A DNA stretch of 64,000 bases from Thiosulfatimonas sediminis (lineage in GTDB: Bacteria; Pseudomonadota; Gammaproteobacteria; Thiomicrospirales; Thiomicrospiraceae): NCBI RefSeq assembly GCF_011398355.1, contig NZ_AP021889.1, positions 930,001 through 994,000 of the forward strand, read 5' to 3'. Below are positions 53,292 through 62,168 of this stretch, in pieces. The notes below the pieces were generated by a model, which did not search any database, had not been told where the DNA came from, and saw nothing but the letters and a program-made list of their open reading frames with translations. Position 1 is the first letter of the stretch. Every line of letters starts with the position of its first letter. A program made the position numbers and the translations under genes.

Positions 53292-54480
53292 GCCGTATCG
53301 GATTGCGTTGGTCACAAGTGGTCGTGCGGATTATGGACTGCTAAAGCCGTTGTGGTTGGCCTTAGAAGCCGATGCCGAGTTTTCTCCCAGCATGATTGCT
53401 ACCGGCTCTCACTTAGTGGCGGAGCAAGGCAATACGCTAGATTTTCTCAAGAATGAGGGCATTACGCCGTTATATACCGTAGATATGAAAATTTCTGGTG
53501 ATTCGGCAGCCGCCTTAGGTGCTGCATCAGGGCTTGGATTAGCGTGTTTTGCGGAATTTTTTGAACGCCATGATTTCGATTTATTGGTTATTTTGGGTGA
53601 TCGTGTTGAGATGTTGGCGGTGGCGACCGCTGCACTGCTCAATCGCTTGCCGATTGCGCATATTCATGGCGGTGAAGCGACTTTTGGTATGCTTGACGAT
53701 GCGGTACGTCATAGCTTAACAAAACTCTCGGCGTTGCACTTTGTTGCGCATCCTGTTTATGCTCGACGGGTTATTCAGATGGGGGAAGCGCCGCAGCGTG
53801 TTTTTACCGTGGGCGCAATCGGTTTGGATAATGTGACGCAAATTCCTCGGTTATCGGTATCGGAATTAAGTCAACGCACTGGGATGGATTGGTCAAAACC
53901 GACGATTTTACTAACCTATCATCCGGTGACCCTAAATGCGCCTTCTTTGGCTTACGCAGAAATGCAAACCGTATTGGCCGCCGCCTTAGCCAGTGACCTA
54001 CAAATTTTAGTTACGATGCCGAATATTGATGCCGGTGGCGGCCAGATTTATCAAGCGATTATTGAGGGCCAGCGAGCCGCCGCAGAGCAATTGCATTTTG
54101 TGAAATCCTTGGGGCAACAGGGGTATTTAAGTGCGATGCAACACTGCGCTTTGCTCTTGGGCAATTCGTCAAGTGGCATTATTGAAGCCGCTTCGTTTAA
54201 AAAGCCAGTGGTGAATATCGGTGAGCGCCAACTTGGTCGCTTAGCGGCTAAAAATGTTTGTCATGTGACTTGTGATACGCAACAGATTTTAAACGCGATT
54301 AATCAGGTGAGCAGTGTGGATTTTCAGCAGTCATTAGCGGATTTGCAAAATCCATACGGTCAAGGCGAGAGCGCGGCGAAGATTCTTGTCGAGCTTAAAA
54401 AAATTAATCTCGATGACCGTAATGGTTTATTGAAAAAAGGTTTTGATGATTTGCCGGCTCCAACGGAGCAGGCCGAATAG
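53284..54480 (+). CDS. legG: UDP/GDP-sugar hydrolysing 2-epimerase (NeuC/LegG family)
   Basis: 398 residues from the ATG at 53284, overlapping legI by eight bases; the frame opens 57 bases earlier without support. VTSGRADYGLLKPLW, LGDRVEMLAVATAAL, HIHGGEATFGMLDDAVRHSLTKLS and LLGNSSSGIIEAASFKKPVVNIGERQLGR are typical of hydrolysing 2-epimerases of this family. Releases the mannose-configured sugar for LegI. Confidence 0.9.
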   Translation: MPKPYRIALVTSGRADYGLLKPLWLALEADAEFSPSMIATGSHLVAEQGNTLDFLKNEGITPLYTVDMKISGDSAAALGAASGLGLACFAEFFERHDFDLLVILGDRVEMLAVATAALLNRLPIAHIHGGEATFGMLDDAVRHSLTKLSALHFVAHPVYARRVIQMGEAPQRVFTVGAIGLDNVTQIPRLSVSELSQRTGMDWSKPTILLTYHPVTLNAPSLAYAEMQTVLAAALASDLQILVTMPNIDAGGGQIYQAIIEGQRAAAEQLHFVKSLGQQGYLSAMQHCALLLGNSSSGIIEAASFKKPVVNIGERQLGRLAAKNVCHVTCDTQQILNAINQVSSVDFQQSLADLQNPYGQGESAAKILVELKKINLDDRNGLLKKGFDDLPAPTEQAE

Positions 54481-54509
54481 AAAAGAATAAGCAACTCAGT
54501 AGGAGAAGG

Positions 54510-55325
54510 GTGGTGAATGCGAATCAACTTGGTTTTAAAAGAGTGCTGCTGACTTTAACGCGTCCTCTTGTGTTTACGCCACGTGAAGAGTGGGTCAAAA
54601 AAGTGGATTATTCGACTGGCTTTAAGCAAGCTGGAGAGGCCTATTATGAACGCTATGATGCGTCTTTTGGTACGCGCCCGGGGCGTAAATTGATGTGGCA
54701 ATTGGAACAAGCCGTGTTGCAACAATTGGTCAGTGAAAAGGCTGTGCAGAATCATTTGGATTTTGCGGGCGGCACAGGACGGGTGGCGAAAGCCTTAGAA
54801 GAGTCTGTTGGTTCGCAAGTGATTTTGGATATTTCCGAGGGAATGTTAAAGGTTGCACAGAAAAAACTTCACAAAGCGCACGTTATCTGTACCGACTTTA
54901 ATCAAGGGGTTGAGCAGTTGGCGGATGAGTCGCTGGATTTAATCACTTCGTTTCGTTTTTTTCCTAACGCAGAGGCGCAATTGCGCGAGCAAGCGATGGC
55001 ATTTCTTGTGACCAAAATGTCGCAAGATGGGCGCTTAGTTTGTAACAATCACCGTAATTTCTGGTCGCTGTCTTATCTGTTTAGTCGTCTGTTTTTTATG
55101 GGCGGCGATGTCGGTATGAAAAACAGTGAACTGCGTGCGTTGGCAGCAAAACATGGGTTGCGATGTGTTAAAAGTTATTCATTAGGATGGGTGCCACAAA
55201 ACGAAGACCGTGCTTTGCTGCCTTGGGCTTGGACCGCCAAAATTGAGTTTGGCTTGCTACGTCGCTGGGCGTCTAAGTTGAATTTAGGGTACAACACGAT
55301 TTTTGTGTTTGAAAAGATTCGTTAG
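54510..55325 (+). CDS. SAM-dependent methyltransferase in the legionaminic cluster
   Basis: 271 residues, class I methyltransferase: SAM motif HLDFAGGTGRVAKAL, motif II-like VILDISEGMLKVA, and LDLITSFRFFPNAE. Substrate unknown; it may methylate the sugar (O- or N-methylation of nonulosonates is known in flagellin glycans) or a surface polymer. GTG at 54510 or 54513; AGGAGAAGG lies right upstream. Inserted between legG and ptmE together with the next gene. Confidence 0.82.
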   Translation: MVNANQLGFKRVLLTLTRPLVFTPREEWVKKVDYSTGFKQAGEAYYERYDASFGTRPGRKLMWQLEQAVLQQLVSEKAVQNHLDFAGGTGRVAKALEESVGSQVILDISEGMLKVAQKKLHKAHVICTDFNQGVEQLADESLDLITSFRFFPNAEAQLREQAMAFLVTKMSQDGRLVCNNHRNFWSLSYLFSRLFFMGGDVGMKNSELRALAAKHGLRCVKSYSLGWVPQNEDRALLPWAWTAKIEFGLLRRWASKLNLGYNTIFVFEKIR

Positions 55326-55330
55326 TCGCT

Positions 55331-56338
55331 GTGTCCCCCCCTTGGCTACCTAGAGCCCCTGCATTTGCGGGTTTTTATCCTGCTGAGATTGCATGGCAAC
55401 CAGTGATCGGCGACGCGGCTGAATCTTTGCAGCAGCAGACTGGTTTGTACGGTTCGGTTGCGACTTTAGCCGGTGAAGGTTGGTCAAAAGGTTTTTTTAA
55501 AATCGCCGCGTCACCAGTGGCGTTTGTTAAACAAGTATCAATCGCTGACGCACAGCGTTTTAAACAAGCAGATGTTTTAGCCGCGCAATTAGAGGTGTGC
55601 GGAATTGCTGTGAGTCGTCTGATGCCCGGTTTTCCTAAACCGGCGGGTTCTGCCGCCGAGGCGCTTTTGGCTTATCCTTTTATCGACGCTAATTTTTTAA
55701 ATGCGAACTCTCAAAGTCTCCAAACTTTAGGTCAGGTATTGGCTAAGGTACATCATTGCTGGCTGGAATCGCCATCGCAAGCGGCGGTTAAATCGGCCGG
55801 AACCGCTCGTTTTGAGAGGTTGCAGCAGGCTCTAATTGACCGTATTTGGCGTAGGTATGCTGTTCCTGCCGAGGCAGAGGCCGTTTTAGAAGCCTATCCT
55901 GCGGAATATTTCGCTTATTTAATGACGGATGCGCAAATGGTGCATGGTGATGTGAATGTCGGTAATGTTTTGCAGAGAGCTGACGGTGAACTCGTTCTGT
56001 TAGATTTTGAAAGTGCGTTAAGTGCATGGCTCAATCCACGAGTTGATTTGGCGTTTGTGATTGAGCGTTTTATTTTGGTTCGTGGATATGGCGCAGATGA
56101 ATTGAGCCAACGGCTTTCGGCCCTTTTACAAGGTTATTATGCTGGGAGTGAGCATCGTTTTAATGATGCTAGGCATCTGGTCATTCTTTTGCAGACGATG
56201 GCGGTACGAAGCTTATTGATTTTGACGCAACTAAGCGCGCAGCAAAAGTCAGTTGCACTCAGTGAGTGGCACAAATTTGTTGAGTTGTATCGGCTTGCCG
56301 CAACCGAAGAGCGAAGTTTACAGATTACGCTTGGATAA
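55331..56338 (+). CDS. APH-fold small-molecule kinase in the legionaminic cluster
   Basis: 335 residues. Phosphotransferase (APH/choline-kinase-like) family: catalytic loop VHGDVNVGNVL (HGDxxxxN) and the metal-binding LLDFES. The N-terminal lobe is less conserved. GTG start at 55331, five bases after the methyltransferase. Possibly an amino- or acetamido-sugar kinase supplying the sugar phosphate for PtmE; this is inference from position only. Confidence 0.78.
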   Translation: MSPPWLPRAPAFAGFYPAEIAWQPVIGDAAESLQQQTGLYGSVATLAGEGWSKGFFKIAASPVAFVKQVSIADAQRFKQADVLAAQLEVCGIAVSRLMPGFPKPAGSAAEALLAYPFIDANFLNANSQSLQTLGQVLAKVHHCWLESPSQAAVKSAGTARFERLQQALIDRIWRRYAVPAEAEAVLEAYPAEYFAYLMTDAQMVHGDVNVGNVLQRADGELVLLDFESALSAWLNPRVDLAFVIERFILVRGYGADELSQRLSALLQGYYAGSEHRFNDARHLVILLQTMAVRSLLILTQLSAQQKSVALSEWHKFVELYRLAATEERSLQITLG

Positions 56339-56361
56339 ATTCGGTTCTTTAGTTTTATTGG

Positions 56362-56378
56362 CTGGCGTGTAATTTGCT
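56362..56378 (+). promoter_or_regulatory. Sigma-54-type promoter for ptmE-legF-maf
   Basis: CTGGCGTGTAATTTGCT: GG-N10-GC with TTTGCT at -12. 30 bases before ptmE, in a 70-base gap. Confidence 0.65.
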
Positions 56379-56408
56379 TTGTAACAAGAAAGCACGGTTA
56401 GGAGATAA

Positions 56409-57470
56409 ATGATGCCTACAATAGATTGGAAAAAAATAGCGGTGACATCGCACGTTTCAATTCGCGAAGCGATGAAAGTGCTGGACGTTACTGCGATGCA
56501 AATTGTGGTGATTTCCGCGGAAAATGACACCTTGGTGGGCACCTTAACCGATGGGGATATTCGCCGAGCGCTCTTAGCCGGTTGCACCTTAGAGTCTGCG
56601 GTCGAGGAGGCGATGAATGTTCAACCCGCCTATGGATTGAATACAGAAAGTGAAATCCGCTGGCGTACCAAAATGCAAAGTAAAGGCTTACGCCACCTGC
56701 CCATCGTGGATGTTAATAAAAAACTGGTCAGTCTGTTTTATCTTAAACGCGATGTGATTCAAGGGCATAAAAACCCGGTAGTGATGATGTTGGGTGGTTT
56801 GGGGATGCGAATGCGCCCTTTGACGGAAACCGTGCCTAAGCCAATGTTGAAAGTTGGTAATAAGCCAATCTTGGAAATCATTCTTGAGCACATTGTTGAA
56901 CAAGGTTTTGTGGAATTTTATTTTTGCATCAATTATCTAGGCGAGCAAATTCGGACGCATTTTGGCGATGGCGAGCGTTGGGGCATCAAAATTCATTATG
57001 TTGAGGAGCAGAATCGCTTGGGAACGGCGGGTGCTTTGGCTCTGTTGCCTGAGTTTGAACATGATTTCATTGTGATGAACGGCGATTTATTGACAAAAGT
57101 TGATTTGGTCGCTTTGTTGAACTTTCATAGAGAACACGCCAATAGCATTACCGCTTGCGTGCGCGAGTACTCGCAGCAAGTACCATATGGCGTGGTCGAA
57201 TTTAGTGACACTAAGGTCACTCAAATTGTCGAAAAACCGGTGTACCGGCATTTTGTTAGCGCAGGAATTTATGCGCTTTCGCCAAGTGCGTTGGGGCAGG
57301 TGTCCTTTAGCGGCTATTACGATATGCCGTCGATGATGACCGATTTATTGAATCAAAATTATCCGGTGGGTGGTTTTCCGTTAACCGAATATTGGATGGA
57401 TATTGGTCAGATGCCGGATTTTGAACAAGCGCAGATTGATTATAGCCATCACTTTGCCCAGACGCTTTAG
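56409..57470 (+). CDS. ptmE: CBS-domain sugar nucleotidyltransferase (PtmE type)
   Basis: 353 residues. N-terminal pair of CBS domains (about 1-118: VSIREAMKVLDVTAMQIVVIS, LVGTLTDGDIRRALLAG) followed by an NTP-transferase domain: VMMLGGLGMRMRPLTETVPKPMLKVGNKPIL, FIVMNGDLLTKVD. In Campylobacter PtmE makes GDP-glucosamine for the GDP-linked legionaminic pathway. Tandem ATG codons at 56409 and 56412 after AGGAG. Begins its own sigma-54-like unit. Confidence 0.88.
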   Translation: MMPTIDWKKIAVTSHVSIREAMKVLDVTAMQIVVISAENDTLVGTLTDGDIRRALLAGCTLESAVEEAMNVQPAYGLNTESEIRWRTKMQSKGLRHLPIVDVNKKLVSLFYLKRDVIQGHKNPVVMMLGGLGMRMRPLTETVPKPMLKVGNKPILEIILEHIVEQGFVEFYFCINYLGEQIRTHFGDGERWGIKIHYVEEQNRLGTAGALALLPEFEHDFIVMNGDLLTKVDLVALLNFHREHANSITACVREYSQQVPYGVVEFSDTKVTQIVEKPVYRHFVSAGIYALSPSALGQVSFSGYYDMPSMMTDLLNQNYPVGGFPLTEYWMDIGQMPDFEQAQIDYSHHFAQTL

Positions 57471-57481
57471 ACAAGGTTAGT

Positions 57482-58201
57482 ATGGAACAGCTGACAATTA
57501 CTGCGATTATCCCCGCACGCGGGGGCTCCAAAGGGATTCCGCGTAAAAATTTATTCCCGATTAATGGCAAGTCGTTAATTCAGTATACGGTGGAAGCCGC
57601 TCAAAACAGCACCTTGCTCAACCAAGTGATGCTTAATTCCGAAGATCAGGAAATCATCGATTTTTGTGCTGCTCTGGGGGTGGACGTCAGTTATCGCCGA
57701 CCATTCAAATTGGCTGGCGATGCGTCGCGGCAAATCCACGCGATTTTGGATTGGTTGGATTGGATGGAGCAGCATCAACGCTTGCCGGATGTTGTTGTGC
57801 TGTTGCAGCCTACCTCTCCGCTGCGAACTGCGGCGTTAATTGATGCTGCGCTGAAGGTGTTTTTGCAAAATCCGACGGTCTCATTAGTTGGTGTGAACGC
57901 CATGCAAGAACATCCGGCAAAAAGTATCCATAAGCGAGAAGATGGTTGGCAATATTTGTTGGATTCCGGTGATTATGTTCCGCGAAGACAAGAGATGGCC
58001 GACGATTTTTTTGTAATCAATGGTTCGATTTATATCGCAACGCCAGATTGGATTCGTCTGCATCAAGGGTTTACCGTTGAAGGGCAGTCGCACTTGTTTG
58101 TAACCAATCAAGCAGAGGGTTTGGATGTTGATACGCTGTTGGATGTATCAATTGCCGAGGCCTATCTTAAAAATGCCCTTAAAACTCAAAATAAGCAGTA
58201 G
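57482..58201 (+). CDS. legF: CMP-legionaminic acid synthetase (NeuA family)
   Basis: 239 residues. Activates the nonulosonate with CTP for transfer. ITAIIPARGGSKGIPRKN is the diagnostic CTP-binding motif; VVLLQPTSPLRTA, NGSIYIATPDW follow. Lies between ptmE and the Maf glycosyltransferase, three bases before the latter. Confidence 0.92.
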   Translation: MEQLTITAIIPARGGSKGIPRKNLFPINGKSLIQYTVEAAQNSTLLNQVMLNSEDQEIIDFCAALGVDVSYRRPFKLAGDASRQIHAILDWLDWMEQHQRLPDVVVLLQPTSPLRTAALIDAALKVFLQNPTVSLVGVNAMQEHPAKSIHKREDGWQYLLDSGDYVPRRQEMADDFFVINGSIYIATPDWIRLHQGFTVEGQSHLFVTNQAEGLDVDTLLDVSIAEAYLKNALKTQNKQ

Positions 58202-58203
58202 TT

Positions 58204-60669
58204 ATGATTGAATTAAACACCCCGCAACAAAACCGTTTTGGTGATTCGTATTTTCCGGAAATTAACCAACAACTGTTTGCCAAAGAGTCGGCAGAATCGG
58301 TTTTCAAACGTAATTTCCCCCATTTGTTTGAACCGAGCGAAATGCTATATATCGTGGTTGGAACCGATAGTGGCCTGTTTTATGAATTTGTGCAGCGTCA
58401 AACGCTTCCAAAACATATGCAGTTTGTGTTTATTGAATACGATCAGCTCGCTGAGCAAATGCCGACACCTTTTAGCGAACTCAATGATTTAGATCCTCAA
58501 GTTGCGATGGTTGCGCAAAATTTTAGGCTCGAGAAGTTATTAGCGAAATTTAACACCTACTTTATTCGCCGCAGAGTACAGCTGATTAAATCTATGGCGG
58601 TCACCGATAGTCCGAAAAACGGGCTTTATGAACTCTTGTGGAAACAGATTAAACCGGCGTTTGATACCTTGGGGTCAAACGTTTTACAAGCGCAGAATGC
58701 CTATCAGTTTGAAAATGCACGGTTGCTTAATGCGGCAGATAATTTGATTCCCATCAAACAATTGAATCGTCCTTTAGAAGGGCTTTGTGCGGTGTTGATT
58801 GGCGGCGGGCCAACCTTGGATGATTCGCTTGCGTGGATTCGTGACAATCAGCATAAATTGGTGATTTTCTCGGTAGCGCGAGTTGCTGCACGATTGTTAC
58901 AAGAGTCGATTGTGCCGGACTTTTTTGTCTCGGTGGATCCGCACGATGTCAGTTTTGACAACTCTAAAGGTATTTTTGAGTTTGCCGACCGTTCGATTTT
59001 GCTAAACAGTTATCACATCAATCCGAAAATTTTAGGGCAGTGGCCTGGGTTGAAAGCTTATGGTGGGGCGAAATACGGCTGGAAAGATGTAGACGTGCCG
59101 AGTAATGTCGGCAGTCCTGGGCCAACGGTGGTTAACTCAGCGTTTCATTACGCTACTGAGATGGGCTGTAAAAAACTGTTTTTGAGTGGTGTGGATTTCT
59201 GTTTTGCCAAAGGCCAAACCCACGAAAGCTCGAGTAATGAAGCTAAGTTATCGGCACAACTGCAGTTTAAAAATTTGTTGCGTGTTGAAACCAACCGAGG
59301 CGCCATGGCTGAGACAAAGCTGACACTCTTCAATACGCAACAAGCATTTCAGCAACAGGTGTATTTTCAGTTGTCACGCAACGCCGCTTTAGAGGTGTTT
59401 TCGCTTGGGGCCGATTCCGCCAAAATGGATAAAGTGGCTTTTGCCAGTGCACCTGATGCAACTACGTTTACGGATAAAGTGCACTCTATCGCCAACTTAA
59501 AACAGCAGTTACAGCTAAGTCCAGCGGCGCAGTTAATGGCCAGTCAAACGGTGACTCAGGAATTAGCGAAAGAGTTGAAACGGTTTAAATCTGTGCAACG
59601 ATTTGCGCAAGATGCTTTGGCGGCCCTGCCAAAATTGTTGGATAAGCAGACGCAGCAGCCTAAACAGAAAGTTAAAAATAAAATCGAGCGTTTGAGAAAG
59701 AAAATCAATAACACCTTGGCGGATGACGCTGATTTGTTGATGAATTATAACTTCATGCATTTTTCAGAAAACTTTAACCCTGAGCAGGTTTTGGATGAAA
59801 CGCAAGGCGCGCTCACACAATTGACAGTCTTTTTTACTTCCGTCGATGCGGCTTTAACCCAGTATTTACAATTGCTCGCCTTGGCAGAAGAACGCGCCCA
59901 ATTGAGGGTTAAAGAGTTGCGCGGAGTTACGCCACTGGAGATTGCCCCTTATTGGGATAAGTATCAAGAGCCGGGACGCGCGTTTTTATGGACTAATTTG
60001 CATGCCGCATCGACCGAGCAAGAGAATCAGTTGTTGGACGATTTTTACGCCAAATTTGCGGCGGAGTTGTCCTTAGCCAATACCAAACTTTACGCTACAT
60101 TAAAGCAGAAGACGCAATCACTTAGTGTGCTTGCGGATAAGGCCAAAGAGGCTTTGTTAAATCGAAATTCGGGCGCGATTGCCCAACTAAAAGGCGTTGC
60201 TGAACAGTTGGAAATAGCCGTTGAGCGTGATGCATTATTGCAATTATTGGTCGCGATGGAGGCTGATTTAGCCGAGCAAACTGAGCAGGCTTTGCAAGGT
60301 TATTTAGCGATTAATGAACCGGTAGTTCGGCATGTTGCTTTACAACAAGCGGCGAATTTAGCGTTTAGGTTAGAGCGATATCAGGATGCCTTGATGATTT
60401 TGGAAGCGCTTTGTCGTTTTTCACTGGATTACATGCTGCCGTATGCCGAAGTCTTTGATATTTTGGGGAATACGGAAATGGCCGTGCAAGTTGTCGAATT
60501 GTATTTGCAGCAAAAACCACAAGCGTATTTGGCAAATCTAAAACTTGCCGAGATGTATCAGAAGTTAGGGGACAGTGCGGCTGCCAAGCAAGTTTTGGAG
60601 CGGGTGTTATTGGTTGATCCTGATAATAGTACCGCAAAATTTTTGCTCGCTATCGAAAACGCGCAATAA
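58204..60669 (+). CDS. maf: Maf-type flagellin glycosyltransferase (motility accessory factor)
   Basis: 821 residues. Central DUF115/MAF_flag10 region: GLCAVLIGGGPTLDDSLAWI, IVPDFFVSVDPHD, NVGSPGPTVVNSAFHYATEMGCKKLFLSGVDFCFAKGQTHESSS. C-terminal part (about 640-821) is helical and ends in TPR-like repeats (AVQVVELYLQQKPQAYLANLKLAEMYQKLGDSAAAKQVLE). Maf proteins transfer nonulosonates to Ser/Thr of flagellin before export. Follows legF by three bases; flagellin genes come next. Confidence 0.9.
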   Translation: MIELNTPQQNRFGDSYFPEINQQLFAKESAESVFKRNFPHLFEPSEMLYIVVGTDSGLFYEFVQRQTLPKHMQFVFIEYDQLAEQMPTPFSELNDLDPQVAMVAQNFRLEKLLAKFNTYFIRRRVQLIKSMAVTDSPKNGLYELLWKQIKPAFDTLGSNVLQAQNAYQFENARLLNAADNLIPIKQLNRPLEGLCAVLIGGGPTLDDSLAWIRDNQHKLVIFSVARVAARLLQESIVPDFFVSVDPHDVSFDNSKGIFEFADRSILLNSYHINPKILGQWPGLKAYGGAKYGWKDVDVPSNVGSPGPTVVNSAFHYATEMGCKKLFLSGVDFCFAKGQTHESSSNEAKLSAQLQFKNLLRVETNRGAMAETKLTLFNTQQAFQQQVYFQLSRNAALEVFSLGADSAKMDKVAFASAPDATTFTDKVHSIANLKQQLQLSPAAQLMASQTVTQELAKELKRFKSVQRFAQDALAALPKLLDKQTQQPKQKVKNKIERLRKKINNTLADDADLLMNYNFMHFSENFNPEQVLDETQGALTQLTVFFTSVDAALTQYLQLLALAEERAQLRVKELRGVTPLEIAPYWDKYQEPGRAFLWTNLHAASTEQENQLLDDFYAKFAAELSLANTKLYATLKQKTQSLSVLADKAKEALLNRNSGAIAQLKGVAEQLEIAVERDALLQLLVAMEADLAEQTEQALQGYLAINEPVVRHVALQQAANLAFRLERYQDALMILEALCRFSLDYMLPYAEVFDILGNTEMAVQVVELYLQQKPQAYLANLKLAEMYQKLGDSAAAKQVLERVLLVDPDNSTAKFLLAIENAQ

Positions 60670-60771
60670 GCTCGCAGCGGCTTTGCCAAATTTGCGTTGT
60701 CTGAAGCGGTTTGAAGGTGTTCAACCTTCGCATCAGTAATTTCATTTCTACTTGGTTTTTCAACCGTTTTT

Positions 60772-60802
60772 AAAGCCTCATTGATTGAGGCTTTTTGTTT
60801 TT
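60772..60802 (+). terminator. Intrinsic terminator after maf
   Basis: 9-bp stem aaagcctca/tgaggcttt with a five-base loop and T-rich tail. Confidence 0.85.
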
Positions 60803-60832
60803 CCCCCCTCCCTTAAGTTTTATTCTGGACAG

Positions 60833-60857
60833 CTGTTAAATAAGCATGATTTAACAG
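60833..60857. promoter_or_regulatory. Inverted repeat upstream of flagellin promoter
   Basis: CTGTTAAAT (60833-60841) and ATTTAACAG (60849-60857), perfect 9-base arms, 7-base spacer, with no T-run. About 130 bases before the sigma-28 -35: possible operator for an unknown regulator. Confidence 0.4.
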
Positions 60858-60986
60858 GTTTACATAATCATTACGCTATGGATTTTCAGGCAAGCCTAGA
60901 AGTTGCGCTTTGCAATCCTTTGCTGCCGTCAATCGGGGCCTGTTCTGTGTCCCCGTAGCATTTTTTAAAAAAAATGAATTTTTTTC

Positions 60987-61012
60987 TAAAGATATCCCAA
61001 CGGTGCCGTTAA
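60987..61012 (+). promoter_or_regulatory. Sigma-28 promoter of flagellin 1
   Basis: TAAA-N14-GCCGTTAA, close to consensus TAAA-N15-GCCGATAA, about 90 bases before the flagellin start. Confidence 0.75.
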
Positions 61013-61102
61013 AGAGTTTGAAGGCAACAAAGAGTGCCTCAAATCAAAAATAGAAATACAACACACACAGCGTGATGAAGACATCACACAAGGAGAAATA
61101 TC

Positions 61103-62035
61103 ATGGCAATGGTAATCAACACTAATATGGCATCCCTGAATGCAGTGCGTATGTTAGACCGCACCTCAGGTGATCAATCGACTGCAATGGAACGCTTAAC
61201 TTCTGGTATGCGTATTAATAAAGCAGCTGATGATGCAGCCGGTCTTGCAGTGGCAACCGGTATGACTACCCAAATTATGGGTACTGATATGGCGATTCGT
61301 AATGCGAATGATTCAATTGGTATGTTGCAGACGTTAGATGGTGCTTCTGAAGAAGTGATGAATATGTTGCAGCGTATGCGTGAGCTTGGTGTCCAAGCGA
61401 TGAACGGTACTTACAACAATGAGAACCGTGCACAGATGCAGTCAGAGTTCTACCAGCTTCAAAGCGAAGTGGTTCGTATTGCAGACACAACTAAATTCAA
61501 CGGCATGAATATTATGAATTCGTCTAGTTTTGGTCCAAGTGGTGTGATTTCGGCAGGCAATGTTGCAGCCAGCGCGATTCAAGTAGCGGCCAGTTCACCA
61601 GGTGCATTTAAAGCGCATGTGGGTTGGGAAGCTGGTAACGACAACCGCATCGGTGTGGCGTTATTAGATTTTAACACCTTGGCGGCTTTAGACAGTGCCA
61701 ACATCTTTTTAATGAGTGGTAACGGCTCTGGTATCACTTTCGGTTCGGCACTGGGCTTTGCTTCAGCGGCTTTGAGTGCCATTGATTCGGATATCGATAC
61801 TTTATCGACCATGCGCGCCAACTGGGGTGCTTTGCAAAACCGAATGGAGTCTACCGTTTCGAACTTGCAAAACATCAATGAAAATATTAATGCAGCGCGC
61901 TCACGCATTATGGACACTGACTTTGCTAAAGAAAGCGCAGAGTTAGCTAGAACACAAGTATTACAACAAGCTGGGATGAGTATGTTGAGTCAAGCGAATC
62001 AGCAATCTCAGCAGGTAATGTCACTACTTCAGTAG
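61103..62035 (+). CDS. Flagellin 1
   Basis: 310 residues; filament subunit. Conserved N-terminal D0/D1 (INTNMASLNAVRMLDRTS...SGMRINKAADDAAGLAVATGM) and C-terminal (RSRIMDTDFAKESAELARTQVLQQAGMSMLSQAN) helices. The middle (about 145-235) is short, so the outer D2/D3 domains are nearly absent; it is rich in Ser/Ala/Gly and is the likely glycosylation zone for Maf. AAGGAG ribosome site. Sigma-28 type promoter upstream. Confidence 0.96.
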   Translation: MAMVINTNMASLNAVRMLDRTSGDQSTAMERLTSGMRINKAADDAAGLAVATGMTTQIMGTDMAIRNANDSIGMLQTLDGASEEVMNMLQRMRELGVQAMNGTYNNENRAQMQSEFYQLQSEVVRIADTTKFNGMNIMNSSSFGPSGVISAGNVAASAIQVAASSPGAFKAHVGWEAGNDNRIGVALLDFNTLAALDSANIFLMSGNGSGITFGSALGFASAALSAIDSDIDTLSTMRANWGALQNRMESTVSNLQNINENINAARSRIMDTDFAKESAELARTQVLQQAGMSMLSQANQQSQQVMSLLQ

Positions 62036-62168
62036 TGGTAACCAGGTTTTCGCAAGTCACTTGATAGTGGCAGGTGAAACATCAGAAGCCTTCGGGGATT
62101 TTGATAAGAGGCTCACAAGGCATCAAATTGGGATCGAAAGGTTTTAGTTAAAATAAAGGAGATTAATC

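Larger units (their letters stand above)
60670..61102. other. 433-base region between maf and flagellin 1
   Basis: No gene. Holds the maf terminator, a 9-bp inverted repeat (60833-60857), the sigma-28-like flagellin promoter (60987-61012) and a leader with AAGGAG before 61103. The stretch 60858-60980 shows nothing else that I recognise. Confidence 0.6.

Noticed and set aside
49519-58201. Pseudaminic acid (Pse) pathway
   Set aside because: LegB/LegC-type enzymes, a NeuD-type acetyltransferase, a hydrolysing 2-epimerase and the CBS-domain PtmE fit the legionaminic route; PseG- and PseH-like proteins are absent.
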